From assembly GCA_938001995.1 (NCBI GenBank), contig CALLAV010000189.1:1-8101 (forward strand): a stretch of DNA of 8,101 bases, written 5' to 3'. Below, piece after piece: positions 5,828-8,101 of the stretch. Below the pieces are notes generated by a model. That model made no database searches. It was not told the origin of the DNA and saw only the letters and a list, made by a program, of their open reading frames with translations. This stretch comes from an uncultured Amylibacter sp. GTDB lineage: Bacteria > Pseudomonadota > Alphaproteobacteria > Rhodobacterales > Rhodobacteraceae. The position numbers and the translations under genes are program-made. Position 1 is the stretch's first letter. Every line of letters begins with the position of its first letter.

Positions 5828-7022
5828 AAAACTATCGATGATCGAGTTCATCTTTTTGATGGCCTTCATGTTTTCCCTGATTGCCTATGCAACTGACGCG
5901 ATGTTGCCAGCGTTTGAACAAATAGCCACGGATTTGAATACGGCGAATGTCAGTCGCGTTCAGTTGATTATCGCTTTTTTCGTTTTGGGCACGGGTGTGG
6001 GACAACTGCTCGCAGGTCCATTGTCAGACACGCTTGGACGCAAGCCCGTCATCCTGGGCGGTATCCTGATCTTTGTTCTATCGAGCATTTGGGCGTGGGC
6101 AACAGCGTCCCTTGAAATGCTCCTCCTCGCGCGTTTTGTGCAAGGGCTGGGGATTTCGGCCCCGCGCACCGTGGGTATGGCAATGGTCCGAGATTTGTAT
6201 TCAGGACGGCAAATGGCGCGCGTTGTTTCGCTTGCCATGATGTTATTTGTCTTAGTTCCAGGAGTTGCACCGTTGTTTGGCCAATTCTTGATGAACAGTT
6301 TTGGCTGGCGGTCGATCTTTTTGTCTTGCGTGGTTTTGGGGGGCATGGTGTGCCTCTGGCTATGGTTGCGCCAAGAAGAGACTTTGGTCGAAGCACGACG
6401 CAAGCCGTTCGCTTGGATGGCACTTGTCGATGGTTGGGTCGAAATGCGCAAATCCCGCCGTGCGATGATGTCGATGTTTATCCTGTGTTTCGCATATTCG
6501 TTGATCTTCGCTTACCTTAGCAGTGCGCAACAAGTCTTTGTCGATTGGCTTGGCGTCGGAGAGGACTTTCCGCTGTATTTTGGTGTGATTGCCGTGCTCT
6601 CTGGCCTTGCGGGTGCGCTCAATGCGGTGCTGGTTGTGCGCCTTGGAATGTGGCTTCTCAGTTCTGTTGGCATGTTGATTATCTGCGTTTTGTCCATGAT
6701 CACAGGGGGGGCCATCTGGACAGGTTGGATTGACGGAGCAATGCTGCTGCCTGTGTTTGTCGCGTGGTCGATCATGATGTTCTTTGTGTCAGGGTTGGTA
6801 TTCACCAACCTGAACGCAATGGCGCTCGAACCAATGGGGCATATTGCGGGGACAGCCAGCGCTTTGATCGGTGCCATTTCCACCATTGGCAGTATCGCTT
6901 TGGTCATTCCAATAGGGCAATTATATAACGGAACAGGCCTGCCGCTGATTTTTGGTGTTGGCCTGTGTGCGGGGGCTGGTTTCGTATTGAACCAGTTTAA
7001 TCCAAGAGAAGTGGACGCCTAG
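5820..7022 (+). CDS. Bcr/CflA-type MFS drug-resistance transporter
   Basis: This 400-residue protein is a 12-segment major facilitator, most likely a proton-driven exporter of the DHA1 Bcr/CflA group. TM1 carries YATDAMLPAF (23-32) with Asp26, equivalent to the TDMYLPAFP-like signature of Bcr. Motif A, GPLSDTLGRKPV (66-77), lies between TM2 and TM3. LLLARFVQGLG (101-111) is motif B with Arg105. PGVAPLFGQFL (147-157) matches the TM5 antiporter motif C. A cytoplasmic loop around 185-215 joins the halves. The start at 5820 overlaps the previous gene by eight bases; an upstream ATG at 5802 is in frame but adds MCVGGV with no better ribosome binding site. The position at the end of the acyl-CoA synthetase operon suggests export of a product or a toxic compound, but the substrate is unknown. 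The stop TAG interlocks with that of mfd on the other strand. Confidence 0.92.
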   Translation: MGKKLSMIEFIFLMAFMFSLIAYATDAMLPAFEQIATDLNTANVSRVQLIIAFFVLGTGVGQLLAGPLSDTLGRKPVILGGILIFVLSSIWAWATASLEMLLLARFVQGLGISAPRTVGMAMVRDLYSGRQMARVVSLAMMLFVLVPGVAPLFGQFLMNSFGWRSIFLSCVVLGGMVCLWLWLRQEETLVEARRKPFAWMALVDGWVEMRKSRRAMMSMFILCFAYSLIFAYLSSAQQVFVDWLGVGEDFPLYFGVIAVLSGLAGALNAVLVVRLGMWLLSSVGMLIICVLSMITGGAIWTGWIDGAMLLPVFVAWSIMMFFVSGLVFTNLNAMALEPMGHIAGTASALIGAISTIGSIALVIPIGQLYNGTGLPLIFGVGLCAGAGFVLNQFNPREVDA

Positions 7023-8101
7023 GCCTTTGCAAACTTCGCCAAATCACGGGCGATGATATACGCGCCTTTGATCTTGGTTTCGTCCTTGTCCCAGTCACGA
7101 CGCACGATGATCTTATTGTCTTTGACCTTGGCCGTACCCCGTTGATCTTGTAAGAAATCCACCAGACCCGCTGGATTTGCGAATTTGTCCTTGTGGAACT
7201 GGATCACAGCGCCTTTTGGCCCACCGTCCAGTTTCGCGATCCCTGCCCGTTTACACATGCCTTTGACGCGCACGATTTTCAGCAGTGTGTTCACTTCGGT
7301 AGGAAGTTTGCCAAAACGGTCAATCAGCTCTGCGGCAAACCCTTCCAGCTCGACCTTCGTCGCAAGCGAAGACAGTCGACGATAGAGGCCAAGGCGCACA
7401 TCAAGGTCAGGCACAAAGGTTTCGGGGATCAGCACAGGCACGCCCAGATTGATCTGCGGTGACCAGCTGTCGGTGTCTGTCAGCCCTTCCATGCCGCCTG
7501 CTTGCATCTTGGCAATCGCCTCTTGCAGCATCTCTTGATACAGCTCAAAGCCCACTTCGCGCACATGGCCCGATTGTTCATCGCCAAGCAAGTTGCCCGC
7601 TCCGCGAATATCAAGGTCTTGGGAGGCCAGCGTGAACCCTGCCCCAAGACTGTCGAGACTGCCAAGCACCCGCAGACGTTTTTCCGCGTTCGGCGTCAAA
7701 GGCTTGCGCGGTTTGGTGGTCAGATACGCATAGGCGCGGGTCTTTGAGCGCCCTACACGGCCACGGATTTGGTAAAGCTGGCTTAGGCCAAACATATCCG
7801 CGCGGTGGATGATCATGGTGTTGGCGGTTGGGATATCAAGCCCGCTTTCCACAATCGTCGTCGCCAACAGTACATCGTATTTGCCGTCATAAAACGCGTT
7901 CATGCGATCGTCTAATTCGCCCGCTGCCATTTGGCCGTTCGCCACAATATAGCTGACCTCAGGCACTTGGGTTTTAAGGAAATCCTCAATCTCGGGCAGA
8001 TCAGAAATGCGCGGCACGACAAAGAACGACTGCCCACCACGGTAATGTTCACGCAACAGCGCTTCGCGCAAGGTAACGGTGTCAAATTCGGACACATAGG
8101 T
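7019..8101 (-). CDS. mfd: Transcription-repair coupling factor Mfd, C-terminal part (5' end beyond window)
   Basis: The minus strand is open from the right edge to a TAG at 7021-7019, giving the last 360 residues of a protein normally about 1150 long. Mfd is the ATP-driven translocase that removes RNA polymerase stalled at DNA lesions and recruits UvrA. The fragment contains the second RecA-like domain: QSFFVVPRI, then VLLATTIVESGLDIPTANT (motif V region) and QLYQIRGRVGRS (motif VI with arginine fingers). LGAGFTLASQDLDIRGAG and GNLLGDEQSGHVREVGFELY form the translocation (TRG) region shared with RecG. The remaining 140 or so residues correspond to the C-terminal D7 domain that masks the UvrA-binding module. 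The first 790 or so residues, including the polymerase-interaction domain, are outside the window. It converges with the MFS gene and overlaps it by four bases. Confidence 0.97.
   Translation of the reverse strand, partial: TYVSEFDTVTLREALLREHYRGGQSFFVVPRISDLPEIEDFLKTQVPEVSYIVANGQMAAGELDDRMNAFYDGKYDVLLATTIVESGLDIPTANTMIIHRADMFGLSQLYQIRGRVGRSKTRAYAYLTTKPRKPLTPNAEKRLRVLGSLDSLGAGFTLASQDLDIRGAGNLLGDEQSGHVREVGFELYQEMLQEAIAKMQAGGMEGLTDTDSWSPQINLGVPVLIPETFVPDLDVRLGLYRRLSSLATKVELEGFAAELIDRFGKLPTEVNTLLKIVRVKGMCKRAGIAKLDGGPKGAVIQFHKDKFANPAGLVDFLQDQRGTAKVKDNKIIVRRDWDKDETKIKGAYIIARDLAKFAKA

Noticed and set aside
6512..6907. A 131-codon minus-strand frame opposite the MFS gene
   Set aside because: It is antisense to conserved membrane segments, with Thr/Ile/Pro-rich composition typical of the reverse of hydrophobic coding DNA.

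Overview
The window looks like chromosomal DNA of a Roseobacter-group alphaproteobacterium (Rhodobacterales). The protein wording points there (a YejA-like peptide-binding protein, an ArsC plus aquaporin arsenic pair, the Mfd C-terminus), as do the moderately high GC and dense gene packing. The genus cannot be fixed from the sequence alone. I see no mobile element, rRNA, tRNA or CRISPR array.

Left edge to 1673 (minus strand): most of a YejA-like periplasmic solute-binding protein for a peptide ABC transporter, running off the left edge. From 1674 to 1959 lies a divergent intergenic region, the least ordinary part of the window. It holds a sigma70-like promoter with 17-bp spacing (1751-1779), a stem-loop, and a strong intrinsic terminator (1834-1862). 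Together these outline an unannotated plus-strand RNA of about 77 nt, either a free small RNA or an attenuated leader of the arsenic genes. A Pho-box-like 11-bp direct repeat (1880-1897) follows.

1960-3092 (plus): arsC (arsenate reductase of the low-molecular-weight phosphatase fold) and aqpS (a MIP channel with two NPA motifs), overlapping by one base. As described for Sinorhizobium meliloti, ArsC reduces arsenate and the arsenite leaves passively through the channel. No arsR, arsB or acr3 is present in the window.

3196-7022 (plus): four genes with overlaps of 4, 4 and 8 bases, almost certainly one operon. They encode an acyl-CoA-synthetase-type adenylate-forming enzyme, a cytoplasmic FrnE-like DsbA-family protein with CPWC, a small YdjM-like membrane protein, and a Bcr/CflA-type MFS exporter. 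Their shared purpose is not obvious.

7019 to right edge (minus): the C-terminal third of Mfd, the transcription-repair coupling factor. Its stop codon overlaps that of the MFS gene in a palindromic CTAG, so the two genes converge with no intergenic space.
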